From the NCBI RefSeq assembly GCF_001590925.1, contig NZ_BCTU01000024.1:1-64000 (forward strand): a DNA stretch of 64,000 bases, written 5' to 3'. A model generated the notes under the pieces. The model was not told the DNA's origin, did no database searches, and saw only the letters and a program-made list of their open reading frames with translations. Source of the DNA: Serratia plymuthica NBRC 102599 (lineage in GTDB: Bacteria > Pseudomonadota > Gammaproteobacteria > Enterobacterales > Enterobacteriaceae). The translations under genes and the position numbers were made by a program. Shown piece after piece: positions 47,698 to 57,636 of the stretch. The number at the start of each line of letters is the position of its first letter. Position 1 is the first letter of the stretch.

Positions 47698-48120
47698 CTA
47701 TTCACGGAACCGGCAGAAAACAATCTCTGCCGGCGGGCCTGTTATTGGCGGCGTTTGCCAGGTATTGGACGAGGTAGAACGTGACGGGAAAGGCGTAATG
47801 ACGGCCAATTCGCCGCTGGTGGGCAAAGCAGCTAACGTCAGGTTGGTGTGATCCTGTTGGGCTGACTCAGGTACGCAGTGTTTCTCGCATAGCGGCTCTT
47901 GGGCCTGTATCTGCTGCTGCGACGGCACGCTGTTTTGCATATGCATCATATGCTGTGCCATCGGCGCTTCGCCGCTGAACTGCAGGTTGCAGTTATGGCT
48001 GGCCAGCGCCAGCTGGGTATTCAACAACAGCCAGCTGACGACCCATAACCATGCACAGGCCCGCTTTTTAGCGAAGCGCAGACGGTGCATGGATAAGGAT
48101 ATGGACGTCAAAGCCGACAT
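47698..48120 (-). CDS. Small membrane protein heading the cus operon
   Basis: A 140-residue protein I cannot name. One hydrophobic segment at about residues 22-40 (ACAWLWVVSWLLLNTQLALA) looks like a signal or anchor. The following part is histidine-, methionine- and cysteine-rich (SHNCNLQFSG, MAQHMMHMQN, LCEKHCVPES), consistent with copper binding. It ends FCRFRE, resembling the LCVFRE end of ScsA. It lies 68 bases upstream of cusF on the same strand and is probably cotranscribed. DUF2946-like copper proteins are the nearest type I can suggest. Confidence 0.75.
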   Translation of the reverse strand: MSALTSISLSMHRLRFAKKRACAWLWVVSWLLLNTQLALASHNCNLQFSGEAPMAQHMMHMQNSVPSQQQIQAQEPLCEKHCVPESAQQDHTNLTLAALPTSGELAVITPFPSRSTSSNTWQTPPITGPPAEIVFCRFRE

Positions 48121-48272
48121 CAGATCATTCCAACGGATGAGATAGCGGGAGTATATCGACCCAGGGCAGGCGCAGGAATGGAATTTACACCCGCTGACAA
48201 AGCGGTATCCGTCAGCGAACCAGAAATAAAAATACCATGACTTCAATCAACTGGCGGCTCATCGCCCAAAGA

Positions 48273-48296
48273 AAAAGCCCAGCAATGGCTGAGCTT
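48273..48296 (-). terminator. Terminator of the small lipoprotein gene
   Basis: On the minus strand a stem of AAGCTCAGCC and GCTGGGCTT with a short loop is followed by TTTTTCTTT. The stem has one mismatch. It begins about 28 bases past the gene's stop. Confidence 0.7.
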
Positions 48297-48323
48297 TTGG
48301 CGGGGACATTCACCGACAGACGA

Positions 48324-48545
48324 TTATTTGGTTAACGCGATAATACCCAGCGTCAGGCCGGCAACCGCCGCCGCACCGCCGGCGATAGCGCCCGCGGTTT
48401 CCCAATTATCCTGCGTCGTGCCCTTCATGCAGGTGTTGGTGTGCACCAAACGCCCCTGATCGTCATAAACCGGGACACAAGGTGACTCAGTCGCGCACCC
48501 CGCCAGAAACACTGACAGCAACCCAACCGCAATTAACTTTTTCAT
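48324..48545 (-). CDS. Small lipoprotein
   Basis: A 73-residue protein with a lipoprotein signal (MKKLIAVGLLSVFLAGC, lipid-bearing Cys17), three further cysteines in the mature part (SPCVPVY and TNTCMKG), and a C-terminal glycine/alanine-rich hydrophobic helix (AIAGGAAAVAGLTLGIIALTK). GAGG stands eight bases before the ATG. No function can be assigned. It lies between the cus operon and fabB with its own terminator. Confidence 0.8.
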   Translation of the reverse strand: MKKLIAVGLLSVFLAGCATESPCVPVYDDQGRLVHTNTCMKGTTQDNWETAGAIAGGAAAVAGLTLGIIALTK

Positions 48546-48698
48546 ACTCATGCCTCAAGGTTCGATCACTCTGAAAACGCTACGCCGAGTGATAATCGCG
48601 TTATCGGGCTATTGTATGCGTAAAAGGCTGAACGAGGCGTTAATGATCCGTCAAAAGATGTAATTTGGGATAACTCTGAACGGGCAGCGACAGGCAGT

Positions 48699-48724
48699 AA
48701 AAAGCCCGCTGCGAAGCGGGCTTG
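48699..48724 (-). terminator. Rho-independent terminator of fabB
   Basis: On the minus strand AGCCCGCT and AGCGGGCT pair around a four-base loop and are followed by TTTTTAC. It lies 27 bases past the fabB stop. Confidence 0.9.
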
Positions 48725-48750
48725 ATCAACTGGCATGGATTACGGCTAAA

Positions 48751-49965
48751 TTACTTTTGCAGCTTACGCATGACCAGCGTGGCGTTGGTGCCGCCGAAAC
48801 CGAAGCTGTTGGACATCACGGTGGTCAGCTCGCGTTTGGTCGGCTGAGTCACGATGTTCATGCCAGCGGCTTTCTCATCCAGATTATCGATGTTGATGCT
48901 CGGCGCGATAAAGCCGTGCTCAACCATCAGCAGGCTGTAGATCGCTTCCTGCACGCCCGCGGCGCCCAGAGAGTGACCGGTCATGGCCTTGGTGGAAGAG
49001 ATGGCCGGAGTGTTGTCGCCAAACACTTCACGGATTGCGCCCAGCTCTTTCACGTCGCCCACCGGCGTGGAGGTGCCGTGCACGTTCATGTAATCGATTG
49101 GGGTATCAACGCCTTGCAGCGCCATCTTCATGCAGCGCACTGCGCCTTCGCCCGAAGGCGCTACCATGTCAGCACCGTCGGAAGTCGCACCGTAGCCGAT
49201 GATTTCCGCATAGATGTGCGCGCCGCGCGCCAGAGCGTGTTCCAGCTCTTCAACCACCACCATACCGCCGCCACCGGCGATGACGAAACCGTCACGCGCA
49301 GAGTCGTAAGTACGGGAAGCTTTTTCAGGGGTTTCATTGTAGCTGGTGGACAGTGCGCCCATCGCATCGAACTCACAGGCCATTTCCCAGCACAGTTCTT
49401 CACCGCCGCCGGCAAAGACCACGTCCTGCTTGCCCAGTTGGATCAATTCCACCGCGTGACCGATGCAGTGTGCAGAGGTTGCGCAGGCAGAGCTGATGGA
49501 GTAGTTAACGCCACGAATTTTGAACGGGGTTGCCAGGCAAGCGGAAACGCCTGAAGCCATGGCCTTGGTCACCATATAAGGACCAACGCCGCGCAGGCCT
49601 TTGGCGCGCATGCCGTCGGAACCGGCAACCTGGTTGCGCGGAGAGCCGCCACCAGAGCCAACCACCAGACCGGTGCGATCGTTGGAAACCTGATCGGCAG
49701 CCAGGCCGGAATCCTTGATAGCTTCTTCCATGGAAAGATAGGCATAAACGGACGCGTCGCTCATAAAACGCATCACTTTACGGTCGATCAGACCGGTAGT
49801 GTCCAGTTTAACATCGCCCCATACGTGACTACGCATGCCGGAATCTTTCAGCTCCTGGGAGAAAGTGATCCCAGAACGTCCTTCCTGCAGGCTCGCCAGG
49901 ACCTCCTGCTGGTTGTTACCAATGCTGGAGACGATTCCCAGGCCAGTAATCACTGCACGTTTCAT
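48751..49965 (-). CDS. fabB: FabB, beta-ketoacyl-ACP synthase I
   Basis: A 404-residue elongating synthase needed for unsaturated fatty-acid formation. The catalytic triad is seen as Cys in [10 protein letters not shown] (about 163), His in [10 protein letters not shown] (about 298) and His in [10 protein letters not shown] (about 333). Length equals E. coli FabB (406) within two residues. Its upstream region carries both a FadR site and a FabR palindrome. Confidence 0.97.
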   Translation of the reverse strand: MKRAVITGLGIVSSIGNNQQEVLASLQEGRSGITFSQELKDSGMRSHVWGDVKLDTTGLIDRKVMRFMSDASVYAYLSMEEAIKDSGLAADQVSNDRTGLVVGSGGGSPRNQVAGSDGMRAKGLRGVGPYMVTKAMASGVSACLATPFKIRGVNYSISSACATSAHCIGHAVELIQLGKQDVVFAGGGEELCWEMACEFDAMGALSTSYNETPEKASRTYDSARDGFVIAGGGGMVVVEELEHALARGAHIYAEIIGYGATSDGADMVAPSGEGAVRCMKMALQGVDTPIDYMNVHGTSTPVGDVKELGAIREVFGDNTPAISSTKAMTGHSLGAAGVQEAIYSLLMVEHGFIAPSINIDNLDEKAAGMNIVTQPTKRELTTVMSNSFGFGGTNATLVMRKLQK

Positions 49966-50013
49966 TCAGTACCTCTTCCACAATTTTACATTCGGGATTT
50001 TGCATCGCACTTT

Positions 50014-50031
50014 AGCGTACAGATGTACGCC
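50014..50031. promoter_or_regulatory. FabR operator upstream of fabB
   Basis: AGCGTACAGATGTACGCC is an almost perfect palindrome and matches the FabR box of E. coli fabA and fabB. FabR represses fabB according to the ratio of unsaturated to saturated acyl thioesters. The site is centred about 57 bases upstream of the fabB start. Confidence 0.8.
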
Positions 50032-50032
50032 G

Positions 50033-50047
50033 AACAAGTCCGATCAG
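50033..50047 (-). promoter_or_regulatory. FadR activator site upstream of fabB
   Basis: The minus strand reads CTGATCGGACTTGTT, the form of the FadR site known at E. coli fabB, directly upstream of the FabR box. Here FadR would activate; acyl-CoA releases it. Confidence 0.78.
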
Positions 50048-50135
50048 CGTTTTTCAGCTTTATTCTTATCCAGTTTGCGCCATTTCGCCAGCCCCGTTAG
50101 AATCCCGTCACCCCTTGAGTTACGAGCAACTAACC

Positions 50136-52157
50136 GTGAGCCACGCCCCGATCCAAACCGCAGCGTTATCCTGGAACGAACAGGGTACACCTGTTTCGAA
50201 ACAGTTTGATGACGTCTACTTTTCTAATCAGGATGGGCTGGAAGAAACCCGTTACGTATTTCTCAAGGGCAACCGGCTACCGCAGCGTTTTAGCGAGCAC
50301 CCGCGCCCGCTGTTTATCGTCGCGGAAACCGGCTTTGGCACCGGGCTCAACTTTTTAACCCTGTGGCAGGCGTTTGCCGGTTTTCGTGCTGCAATGCAAG
50401 ATGCCCCGCTGCAACGGTTGCATTTCATCAGTTTTGAAAAATTCCCGCTGTTGCACGCCGATCTGGCGGCCGCGCACGCACGCTGGCCGGAACTGGCCCC
50501 CTATGCCGATGAGCTCCGCGCTCAGTGGCCGCTGCCGTTGCCGGGCTGCCACCGCCTGCTGCTGGCTCAGGGCCGCATTACGCTGGATCTGTGGTTCGGC
50601 GACGTCAACGCGCTGCTGCCGCACTTTGACCCCAGCATGAATCACCAGGTCGACGCCTGGTTCCTCGATGGTTTTGCGCCGGCGAAAAACCCGGATATGT
50701 GGACTGAGCAGCTGTTCGCCGCCATGGCGCGTTTCGCCCGGCCGGGAGGTACCTTAGCCACTTTTACCGCAGCAGGTTTTGTACGGCGTGGGTTGCAACA
50801 GGCGGGTTTTGAGGTAGCAAAGAGCAAAGGTTTCGGTCAGAAACGCGAAATGCTGATCGGCGAGTTACCCGCCCATGCACCGGCCTTGCCGCATCCCGCG
50901 CCCTGGTTCCTGCGCCCGGCGGCGGAAAACACTGACGATATCGCCATCATCGGCGGCGGCATCGCCAGCGCGCTTACCGCCCTCGCCCTGCTGCGCCGTG
51001 GCGCGAAGGTAACGCTGTACTGCGCCGATCCGCAACCGGCCGAAGGCGCATCGGGCAACCGTCAGGGTGCGCTCTATCCGTTGCTGAACGGCCGCGGTGA
51101 CGCGCTGGAAACCTTTTTCAGCGCCGCCTTCCCGTTTGCCCGCCGCCAGTACGATGCGCTGTTGCAACAAGACGTGGCATTCGATCATCAATGGTGCGGC
51201 GTCAGCCAGTTGGCCTTTGATGAGAAGAGTGCCGGGAAAATTGCCAATATAGTGGCGGTTGAATGGCCTTCGGCGCTGGCGGCACCGGCCGATCGCGCCA
51301 CGCTCAGCGCGCTGTGCGGCGTAGACAGCGGTTTTGGCGGCGTCAGCTACCCGCAAGGCGGTTGGCTATGCCCGGCTGAACTGACGCAGGGAGCCATTGC
51401 GTTGGCGCAACGTCAGGGGATGCATTGCCATTACGAGTACAACCTAAACAACCTCATACACACAGACGGCAATTGGCAGCTCGGCTTCGGCAATGGCGAA
51501 ACCCGCAGGCATGCCACGGTGATCCTGGCCAATGGCCATCGCCTTTCCGAGCTGGCGCAAAGTGAAGCGCTGCCGGTGTACGCGGTACGCGGCCAGGTTT
51601 CCCATATTCCTACCACCCCGGCGCTGAGCGAATTGAAGCAGGTGCTGTGCTACGACGGCTACCTGACGCCGGTCAATGCTCATAATCAACAGCACTGTAT
51701 CGGCGCCAGTTACCAGCGCGGCGATACCGCCACTGAATACCGCGAGGAAGAGCAGCAGGATAACCGAGCGCGTCTGTTGCGCTGCCTGCCGGAACAAGCA
51801 TGGCCACGAGAGGTGGACGTCAGCGCGCACCATGCCCGCTGCGGCGTGCGCAGCGCTACCCGCGATCACCTGCCGATGATTGGCGCAGTGCCGGACTATC
51901 AGGCCACGCTGACGCAGTATCAGGATTTGCAACGCCGCCGTCAGCTTGGTGAAACCGTGGCGGACGCCCCGCTTTATCTCAACCTGTTTGTTCTTGGCGC
52001 ACTGGGTTCACGCGGGCTGTGTTCGGCACCGCTGGCGGCAGAGATCCTGGCGGCGCAGCTGTTTGGCGAACCCTTGCCGGGCGACGCGGAGATGCTGGCG
52101 GCGTTGAATCCGAACCGGATGTGGGTGAGAAAATTGCTAAAGGGGCGTGCGGTTTAA
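50136..52157 (+). CDS. mnmC: MnmC, bifunctional tRNA 5-methylaminomethyl-2-thiouridine synthesis enzyme
   Basis: A 673-residue fusion. The N-terminal methyltransferase (about residues 1-240) has [19 protein letters not shown] as its SAM-binding motif. The C-terminal FAD-dependent oxidoreductase begins [21 protein letters not shown] near residue 267 and includes [16 protein letters not shown]. It converts cmnm5- to mnm5-uridine at the tRNA wobble base. The GTG at 50136 aligns with the E. coli N-terminus; a TTG seven codons earlier is less likely. It is divergent from fabB. Confidence 0.93.
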   Translation: MSHAPIQTAALSWNEQGTPVSKQFDDVYFSNQDGLEETRYVFLKGNRLPQRFSEHPRPLFIVAETGFGTGLNFLTLWQAFAGFRAAMQDAPLQRLHFISFEKFPLLHADLAAAHARWPELAPYADELRAQWPLPLPGCHRLLLAQGRITLDLWFGDVNALLPHFDPSMNHQVDAWFLDGFAPAKNPDMWTEQLFAAMARFARPGGTLATFTAAGFVRRGLQQAGFEVAKSKGFGQKREMLIGELPAHAPALPHPAPWFLRPAAENTDDIAIIGGGIASALTALALLRRGAKVTLYCADPQPAEGASGNRQGALYPLLNGRGDALETFFSAAFPFARRQYDALLQQDVAFDHQWCGVSQLAFDEKSAGKIANIVAVEWPSALAAPADRATLSALCGVDSGFGGVSYPQGGWLCPAELTQGAIALAQRQGMHCHYEYNLNNLIHTDGNWQLGFGNGETRRHATVILANGHRLSELAQSEALPVYAVRGQVSHIPTTPALSELKQVLCYDGYLTPVNAHNQQHCIGASYQRGDTATEYREEEQQDNRARLLRCLPEQAWPREVDVSAHHARCGVRSATRDHLPMIGAVPDYQATLTQYQDLQRRRQLGETVADAPLYLNLFVLGALGSRGLCSAPLAAEILAAQLFGEPLPGDAEMLAALNPNRMWVRKLLKGRAV

Positions 52158-52168
52158 TGCAGAAGTTG

Positions 52169-52191
52169 CAGGGCGCTTTTGAAGCGCCCTG
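52169..52191. terminator. Bidirectional stem-loop between mnmC and yfcL
   Basis: CAGGGCGCTT and AAGCGCCCTG form a perfect ten-base stem around TTG, in the gap between convergent genes. U-runs are lacking, so termination efficiency is unclear. Confidence 0.6.
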
Positions 52192-52200
52192 TGATGGGCA

Positions 52201-52482
52201 TCAGGCGGTCGGCAGTGCGGTCTGGTACAGATTTTCCCACATGCCGCGCACCAAAATCTGGTCCGGCGGCGACAACTCACCGGCGGTGATGGCTTTGTGC
52301 AGACTGTTTTCCACCCGCGCTTTCAGCGCTTCGGCGGTGTGCTCGCCGTGCTCTTCCGCCTCTGCCACCGCCAGCGTCAGATGACCGCGCAGGTAGCCAC
52401 CGGCAAACAGTTCATCATCGCTGGCGTGCTCTACCATGTCATCAATCAGCGCCAGAATGCGCGCTTCAAATTCTGCGATCAT
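52201..52482 (-). CDS. yfcL: YfcL family protein
   Basis: A 93-residue acidic, mostly helical protein matching E. coli YfcL, of unknown function. The sequence opens [21 protein letters not shown] and holds [26 protein letters not shown] stands before the ATG at 52482. It is downstream of epmC by 32 bases and probably cotranscribed. Confidence 0.9.
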   Translation of the reverse strand: MIAEFEARILALIDDMVEHASDDELFAGGYLRGHLTLAVAEAEEHGEHTAEALKARVENSLHKAITAGELSPPDQILVRGMWENLYQTALPTA

Positions 52483-52514
52483 CAAATTTCCTCTTTAAAT
52501 AGCAAGCTGTGGCG

Positions 52515-53072
52515 TTAACAGAAATCTTCCGGATAGGGAAAATGCCCGGCGGCCAGCGGGGGCGTATTGTAGAACGATTGTAACGCCTGAATAAAGCGCG
52601 CGGGTCTTGTGGGTATTCCCTGTTCCAGCAGTGACAGCACCCGGTCGCGCACCTTGCGCTGGAAGGCGATACGATCCGGCTCGCAGTCGCCGTTGAGATT
52701 ATCGCAGCTGACGTTAAACGGGAAACCGGCGGCCATGCAAAACATCCACTCCAGCGCCTGCGGTTTGATTTCTACCGCTTCGAATTCGCTTTGCGTTTGC
52801 GCATCGCGCCCATCCGGGCAATACCAGTAGCCGAAATCCACCAATTTGCGGCGTTCTTCACCGGCAATGCACCAGTGCGAGATCTCATGCAGGCCGCTGG
52901 CGTAAAAGCCATGGGCAAAAACGATGCGGTGGTACGGCAGTTCATCGTCGGCCGGCAGGTAAATCGGCTCATCATCGCCCTTGACCAACCGCGTGTTGTA
53001 GTCTTCGCTAAAGCATTGATTAAATATATCAATCAGCTGCTCGTATTGATGGGTAGTCTGTGTGTCTGACAT
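52515..53072 (-). CDS. epmC: EpmC (YfcM), elongation factor P hydroxylase
   Basis: A 185-residue enzyme that hydroxylates the lysyl-lysine side chain on elongation factor P. The HEISHW motif near residue 65 supplies iron-ligand histidines, and FGYWYCPDGRDAQTQSEFE and EIKPQALEWMFCMAAGFPF are family blocks. The ATG at 53072 (MSDTQTTHQYEQLID) matches the E. coli start. Confidence 0.93.
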   Translation of the reverse strand: MSDTQTTHQYEQLIDIFNQCFSEDYNTRLVKGDDEPIYLPADDELPYHRIVFAHGFYASGLHEISHWCIAGEERRKLVDFGYWYCPDGRDAQTQSEFEAVEIKPQALEWMFCMAAGFPFNVSCDNLNGDCEPDRIAFQRKVRDRVLSLLEQGIPTRPARFIQALQSFYNTPPLAAGHFPYPEDFC

Positions 53073-53138
53073 AAATAAAAACTCTATAACCACAAAAATA
53101 AAGTGGTAATTATTCCACTTTAGCGATCTTCCGGCATG

Positions 53139-53939
53139 CTAAATATGCAGCGCCAGCCACTGCTGAATTTCCGCGCCGTGGTTGTCGTACAACAGTTTGC
53201 AACTCATCACCAGCGAGACGATGACGATCATGGGCCGAATCAGCTTCTGCCCGCGGGTCATCACCATATGTGCGCCCAGACGCGCACCGAGCACCTGCCC
53301 TACCAGCATCACCAGGCCAATGCCCCACACCACTTTGCCGCCGATGATAAAAAACGTCAGGCCGCCAACGTTGGAGGTGAAGTTCAGCACCTTGGCGTGC
53401 GCGGTGGATTTGGCCAGATTGAAGCCGCACAAGGTCACGTAGGCCAACGCATAGAACGAACCGGCGCCGGGGCCGAAGAAGCCGTCATAAAAACCGACGC
53501 AGCCACCGGCCACCAACCCGAACGGCAACGCGCTCAGGCGGCGCTGACGATCGCTTTCCCCCAGACGCGGGGTCAGCAAAAAGTACAGACCTATGCCAAT
53601 CACCAGCAGCGGCAGCATTTGTCGCAGCAGATCGGCGCGCATATGCTGCACCAGAATCGCCCCGGCGATGGAGCCGATCAGCGCCAGCAGGATCGTCAGT
53701 TTCTGATCGTTAAGATCCACCGCCCGCCGGCGGATAAAGTACAGGCTGGCGGAAAACGAACCGCCCACCGACTGCAACTTGTTGGTTGCCAGCGCCTGCG
53801 CCGGGGAAACCCCCACCGCCAGCAGCGCCGGCACGGTCAGCAGGCCGCCGCCTCCGGCAATGGAATCGATAAAACCCGCCAGCAACGCCACCACGAACAA
53901 AACCCCGAGCATCTCGGGGCCAACGACGAACCAATCCAT
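53139..53939 (-). CDS. yfcA: YfcA, TSUP-family transporter
   Basis: A 266-residue membrane protein of the TauE/SafE sulfite-exporter group with about eight helices. AGFIDSIAGGGGLLTVPALLAVG and the second repeat GCVGFYDGFFGPGAGSFYALAYV are the hallmark glycine-rich segments. The transported anion is unknown. It lies between epmC and mepA, as in E. coli. Confidence 0.92.
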   Translation of the reverse strand: MDWFVVGPEMLGVLFVVALLAGFIDSIAGGGGLLTVPALLAVGVSPAQALATNKLQSVGGSFSASLYFIRRRAVDLNDQKLTILLALIGSIAGAILVQHMRADLLRQMLPLLVIGIGLYFLLTPRLGESDRQRRLSALPFGLVAGGCVGFYDGFFGPGAGSFYALAYVTLCGFNLAKSTAHAKVLNFTSNVGGLTFFIIGGKVVWGIGLVMLVGQVLGARLGAHMVMTRGQKLIRPMIVIVSLVMSCKLLYDNHGAEIQQWLALHI

Positions 53940-53942
53940 TTA

Positions 53943-54770
53943 TTATTCCGCTGCGAAATGGTTATCCAACAAAGCCTGACAGGAAGGTGGCAATGGCGGT
54001 GGGACCGGCTTGCCCGGTTTGGCGCTGGGTTGATGCGGCACGAACCAGCTCGCCAGCTCCGCCCCACAACCATCGCCCGGCGGCGGGGTATCTTGTTCTT
54101 GACACTCCAGGCTGCCTGCCGGACAACGCAGACGCACGTGCATGTGCGCGCGGTGGCCGAACCACGGCCGCACCTTGTGCAACCAGTCGCGGTCGGCGCC
54201 GGCATCCAGACACAGGCGTTGCTTGATCGCCGGGTTGACGAAGATGCGCGTCACTTCCGCATCCTGCGCCGCCATTTTGATCAGAGATTCAATCTGCGGT
54301 TGCCACTGACGCGCCACGACCTGTTTGCCGTCGCCGGAAACCAGATCGATCGGCTGCGGTTTTAGCAGTTGCTGCGCGCTCCAGCGCTGGCGCGGCAGTT
54401 GCAGCCAGATGTCGACATCCAACCCGGACTGATGGCTGGCGTGACCGCTGCTAAAGCGCCCGCCGGCCGGCATCGCCATATCACCGATCAGCACCGTGCC
54501 CAGCGCTTTTTGGTTGGCTTTGCTGCTCAGGCGCTGAATGAACGCCAGCAGATCGGGGTGACCGAAATAGCGGCGCTGATCGGGGCGCATCACCTGATAA
54601 TCCGGTGAGTTCAGCGGCAACGGCTGGGCACCGACGATACAACCATTGGCAAAACCGCCAATCGCCTGTGGCGCACCGGCCACCGGATGATCGATTTTCT
54701 GCCACGGCGTCAACGCCATGACAGAACCTGACGCCATCAGGGCAACGATGCCTAACATCCAGTTTTTCAT
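53943..54770 (-). CDS. mepA: MepA, penicillin-insensitive murein endopeptidase
   Basis: A 275-residue periplasmic LAS-family zinc peptidase that cleaves D-Ala-meso-DAP cross-links of peptidoglycan. The signal peptide is [19 protein letters not shown]. Zinc ligands are in [15 protein letters not shown] (about 110-124) and [13 protein letters not shown] (about 205-217). It is three bases upstream of yfcA and five bases downstream of aroC. Confidence 0.94.
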   Translation of the reverse strand: MKNWMLGIVALMASGSVMALTPWQKIDHPVAGAPQAIGGFANGCIVGAQPLPLNSPDYQVMRPDQRRYFGHPDLLAFIQRLSSKANQKALGTVLIGDMAMPAGGRFSSGHASHQSGLDVDIWLQLPRQRWSAQQLLKPQPIDLVSGDGKQVVARQWQPQIESLIKMAAQDAEVTRIFVNPAIKQRLCLDAGADRDWLHKVRPWFGHRAHMHVRLRCPAGSLECQEQDTPPPGDGCGAELASWFVPHQPSAKPGKPVPPPLPPSCQALLDNHFAAE

Positions 54771-54775
54771 CGCAA

Positions 54776-55861
54776 TTACCAGCGCGGAACGTTAGAAACC
54801 ACATCACCGTTTTGCGCACGCTGGCGCAGCAGGTGATCCATCAGCACAATCGCCATCATCGCTTCGGCGATCGGAACCGCGCGAATGCCTACGCAGGGAT
54901 CGTGACGGCCACGGGTAACCATTTCTACCGCTTCGCCCTGGCGATTGATGGTACGGCCCGGCACCATGATGCTGGAGGTCGGTTTCAACGCCAGATGAGC
55001 GACCACCGGTTGGCCGCTGCTGATACCGCCGAGAATGCCGCCCGCATGGTTGCTCTGGAAACCTTCAGGCGTGATTTCGTCGCGATTTTCGCTGCCGCGC
55101 TTGGTCACCACGGCAAAACCGTCGCCGATTTCCACGCCTTTTACCGCGTTGATGCTCATTAACGCATGCGCCAGATCGGCGTCCAGGCGGTCAAACACCG
55201 GTTCACCGAGGCCCACCGGCACATTTTCGGCAACTACGCTGACCTTGGCGCCGATCGAGTCACCCTCTTTTTTCAGCGCGCGCATCAGTTCGTCCAGCGC
55301 TTCCAGTTTGTCCGGATCCGGGCAGAAGAACGGGTTCTGTTCGACCTGATCCCAATCTTTCAGTTCACAGACCACGTCGCCGATCTGCGCCAGATAGCCG
55401 CGCACCTGGACGCCGAATTTCTGTTGCAGGTATTTCTTGGCTATCGCCCCGGCCGCTACGCGCATCGCGGTTTCACGCGCCGAAGAACGGCCGCCGCCAC
55501 GGTAATCGCGTACGCCGTATTTCTGCTCGTAGGTGTAATCTGCATGGCCCGGACGGAACACGTCTTTGATGGCGCCGTAGTCCTGCGAACGCTGGTCGGT
55601 GTTTTCAATCATCAGCCCGATGCTGGTGCCGGTCGTCACGCCTTCGAACACGCCGGAAAGAATGCGCACCTGATCCGGTTCGCGGCGTTGAGTGGTATAG
55701 CGCGAAGTCCCCGGACGGCGGCGGTCCAGATCGTGCTGCAAATCGGCTTCGGTAAGCGGAATACCCGGCGGTACACCGTCTACGATACATCCCAGCGCCA
55801 CACCGTGAGATTCACCAAATGTGGTGACGCGGAAAATTTGCCCAATACTGTTTCCTGCCAT
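54776..55861 (-). CDS. aroC: AroC, chorismate synthase
   Basis: A 361-residue FMN-dependent enzyme of the last shared step of aromatic amino-acid synthesis. [15 protein letters not shown] near residue 14, [16 protein letters not shown] near 48 and [19 protein letters not shown] near 124 are the three diagnostic motifs. Length equals E. coli AroC. It is downstream of prmB by 61 bases. Confidence 0.97.
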   Translation of the reverse strand: MAGNSIGQIFRVTTFGESHGVALGCIVDGVPPGIPLTEADLQHDLDRRRPGTSRYTTQRREPDQVRILSGVFEGVTTGTSIGLMIENTDQRSQDYGAIKDVFRPGHADYTYEQKYGVRDYRGGGRSSARETAMRVAAGAIAKKYLQQKFGVQVRGYLAQIGDVVCELKDWDQVEQNPFFCPDPDKLEALDELMRALKKEGDSIGAKVSVVAENVPVGLGEPVFDRLDADLAHALMSINAVKGVEIGDGFAVVTKRGSENRDEITPEGFQSNHAGGILGGISSGQPVVAHLALKPTSSIMVPGRTINRQGEAVEMVTRGRHDPCVGIRAVPIAEAMMAIVLMDHLLRQRAQNGDVVSNVPRW

Positions 55862-55922
55862 CACGGCTCCTTACCGTTAATGATTATCTTTGTGGGCCCG
55901 TCAGAACAGGCCCGAAGAAGTC

Positions 55923-56855
55923 TTAGCTGCGGTAGATGCTGAAGTGTTCTTTGCAATCGACCAGTTGCTGTTTGGTCAGCATGAATACGCCGTCACCGCC
56001 GTTGTCAAACTCCAGCCAGGTGAACGGAATATCCGGATATTGTTCCATCAGATGTACCATGCTGTTGCCCACTTCACAAATCAGCACGCCGTCGTCGCTC
56101 AGGTAATCCGGCGCGCAGGCCAGAATGCGGCGCACCAGCTTCAGGCCGTCGCTGCCCGCCGCCAGGCCCAGTTCCGGTTCAAAGCGGAACTCCTGCGGCA
56201 GATCGGACATGTCTTCCGCATCCACATACGGTGGGTTGGTGACGATCAGATCGTACTGGATCGCGGGAACGTCGCGGAACAGATCGGAACGGATCGGGAT
56301 AACCTGATGCTCGACGCCATGCGCCTGAATATTGCGCTCGGTCACCGCCAGCACGTCGCTGGAGATATCCACCGCGTCCACTTCCGCTTCCGGGAAAGCG
56401 TAACCGCAGGCGATGGCGATGCAGCCGCTGCCGGTGCACATGTCCAGAATGTGGCGCGGTGGGTGCGGGATAAGCGCGCTGAAGTGATCGTTGATCAGTT
56501 CGCCAATCGGCGAACGCGGCACCAGCACACGTTCATCGACATAGAACTCCATGCCGCAGAACCAGGCTTTGTTGGTCAGGTAAGCTACCGGGATGCGCTC
56601 GTTGACGCGGCGAATCACGCGTTCAACGATGCGATGGCGCTCGCTGGAGGTCAAACGTGCGGTGTGCATGTCCTCTGGAATATCCAGCGGCAGGAACAGG
56701 GTTGGCAGCACCAATTGCACCGCTTCGTCCCACGGATTATCAGTTCCGTGACCATAGTAGATATTGGCGGCATTGAAGCGGCTCACCGCCCAGCGCAGCA
56801 TATCCTGAATGGTGTGCAGTTCATTCACTGCTTCGTCGACGAAAATTTTGTCCAA
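55923..56855 (-). CDS. prmB: PrmB, ribosomal protein uL3 glutamine methyltransferase
   Basis: A 310-residue N5-glutamine methyltransferase acting on ribosomal protein L3. The SAM motif is [20 protein letters not shown] and the glutamine-binding NPPY motif is [16 protein letters not shown]. The start is a TTG at 56855 ([13 protein letters not shown]), which aligns with the E. coli N-terminus and gives exactly its length. GGAGGGC lies seven bases upstream, whereas the nearest upstream ATG adds 14 unconserved residues. Confidence 0.93.
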   Translation of the reverse strand: MDKIFVDEAVNELHTIQDMLRWAVSRFNAANIYYGHGTDNPWDEAVQLVLPTLFLPLDIPEDMHTARLTSSERHRIVERVIRRVNERIPVAYLTNKAWFCGMEFYVDERVLVPRSPIGELINDHFSALIPHPPRHILDMCTGSGCIAIACGYAFPEAEVDAVDISSDVLAVTERNIQAHGVEHQVIPIRSDLFRDVPAIQYDLIVTNPPYVDAEDMSDLPQEFRFEPELGLAAGSDGLKLVRRILACAPDYLSDDGVLICEVGNSMVHLMEQYPDIPFTWLEFDNGGDGVFMLTKQQLVDCKEHFSIYRS

Positions 56856-57038
56856 TTTGCCCTCCGGCAGGCACTGTGATTCATGATTTAGCCGCATAGT
56901 TTGCCATGAAGCCCGCGACAAATCAGCAGCAATAGTCGCGTTAAGACATTCTCATTTTCATTCGGACGGGAGTTTTGCGTCGACAGATACCCGCGACACG
57001 GTAAACTGTCGTGATAAATGATTTCCGGTGAATAAAAA

Positions 57039-57569
57039 ATGAAGAACAAGCACCCTCTGAGCAAAGATGAATTGCAGCTCTTCAGAGAGTCGATAGCAAG
57101 CGCAAAAAAACTGCGTCAGGATACCGTTGTCCACCCCAAACCCAGGCCAAAAACCCGGCAAATGGCGCCGCAGCGCCTGCTGCAGGAACAGGTGGATGCC
57201 AGCTATTATTTCTCGGATGAATACCAACCGCAGTTGGAAGAGGAAGGACCGACACGCTACGTGCGTCCCGGCTACAGCGCGTTTGAGCTAAAAAAATTGC
57301 GGCGCGGCGATTATTCACCAGACCTGTTTCTCGATCTGCACGGCCTGACCCAAATGCAGGCCAAGCAGGAGCTGGGCGCACTGATTGCCGCCTGCAAGCG
57401 TGAACATGTGCACTGCGCCTGCGTCATGCACGGCCACGGCAAGCACATTCTCAAACAGCAGACGCCGCTGTGGCTGGCGCAGCACCCTGACGTACTGGCG
57501 TTCCACCAGGCTCCCAAGGAATGGGGCGGCAACGCGGCGATTTTGTTGCTGGTCGAACTGGCCGAGTAA
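57039..57569 (+). CDS. smrB: SmrB, ribosome-rescue endonuclease
   Basis: A 176-residue Smr-domain protein that cleaves mRNA between collided ribosomes in E. coli. The Smr domain occupies about residues 97-175, with [15 protein letters not shown] and [18 protein letters not shown]. The N-terminal extension has the ribosome-contact helix [13 protein letters not shown]. It is divergent from prmB; E. coli carries the same pairing. Confidence 0.93.
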   Translation: MKNKHPLSKDELQLFRESIASAKKLRQDTVVHPKPRPKTRQMAPQRLLQEQVDASYYFSDEYQPQLEEEGPTRYVRPGYSAFELKKLRRGDYSPDLFLDLHGLTQMQAKQELGALIAACKREHVHCACVMHGHGKHILKQQTPLWLAQHPDVLAFHQAPKEWGGNAAILLLVELAE

Positions 57570-57583
57570 ACGGCAAAAATGAC

Positions 57584-57611
57584 AAAGGGCGATGTTAAAC
57601 ATCGCCCTTTT
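57584..57611. terminator. Bidirectional terminator between smrB and sixA
   Basis: AAAGGGCGATG and CATCGCCCTTT form a perfect 11-base stem with a five-base loop; T runs on one side and A runs on the other allow termination in both directions. It lies 15 bases after smrB and 26 bases after sixA. Confidence 0.9.
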
Positions 57612-57636
57612 CTGATGGGACCCAAGACACGGCGTC

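Noticed and set aside
48700-48722. Attenuator or riboswitch near fabB
   Set aside because: The structure lies after the fabB stop and has terminator form, not a leader position.
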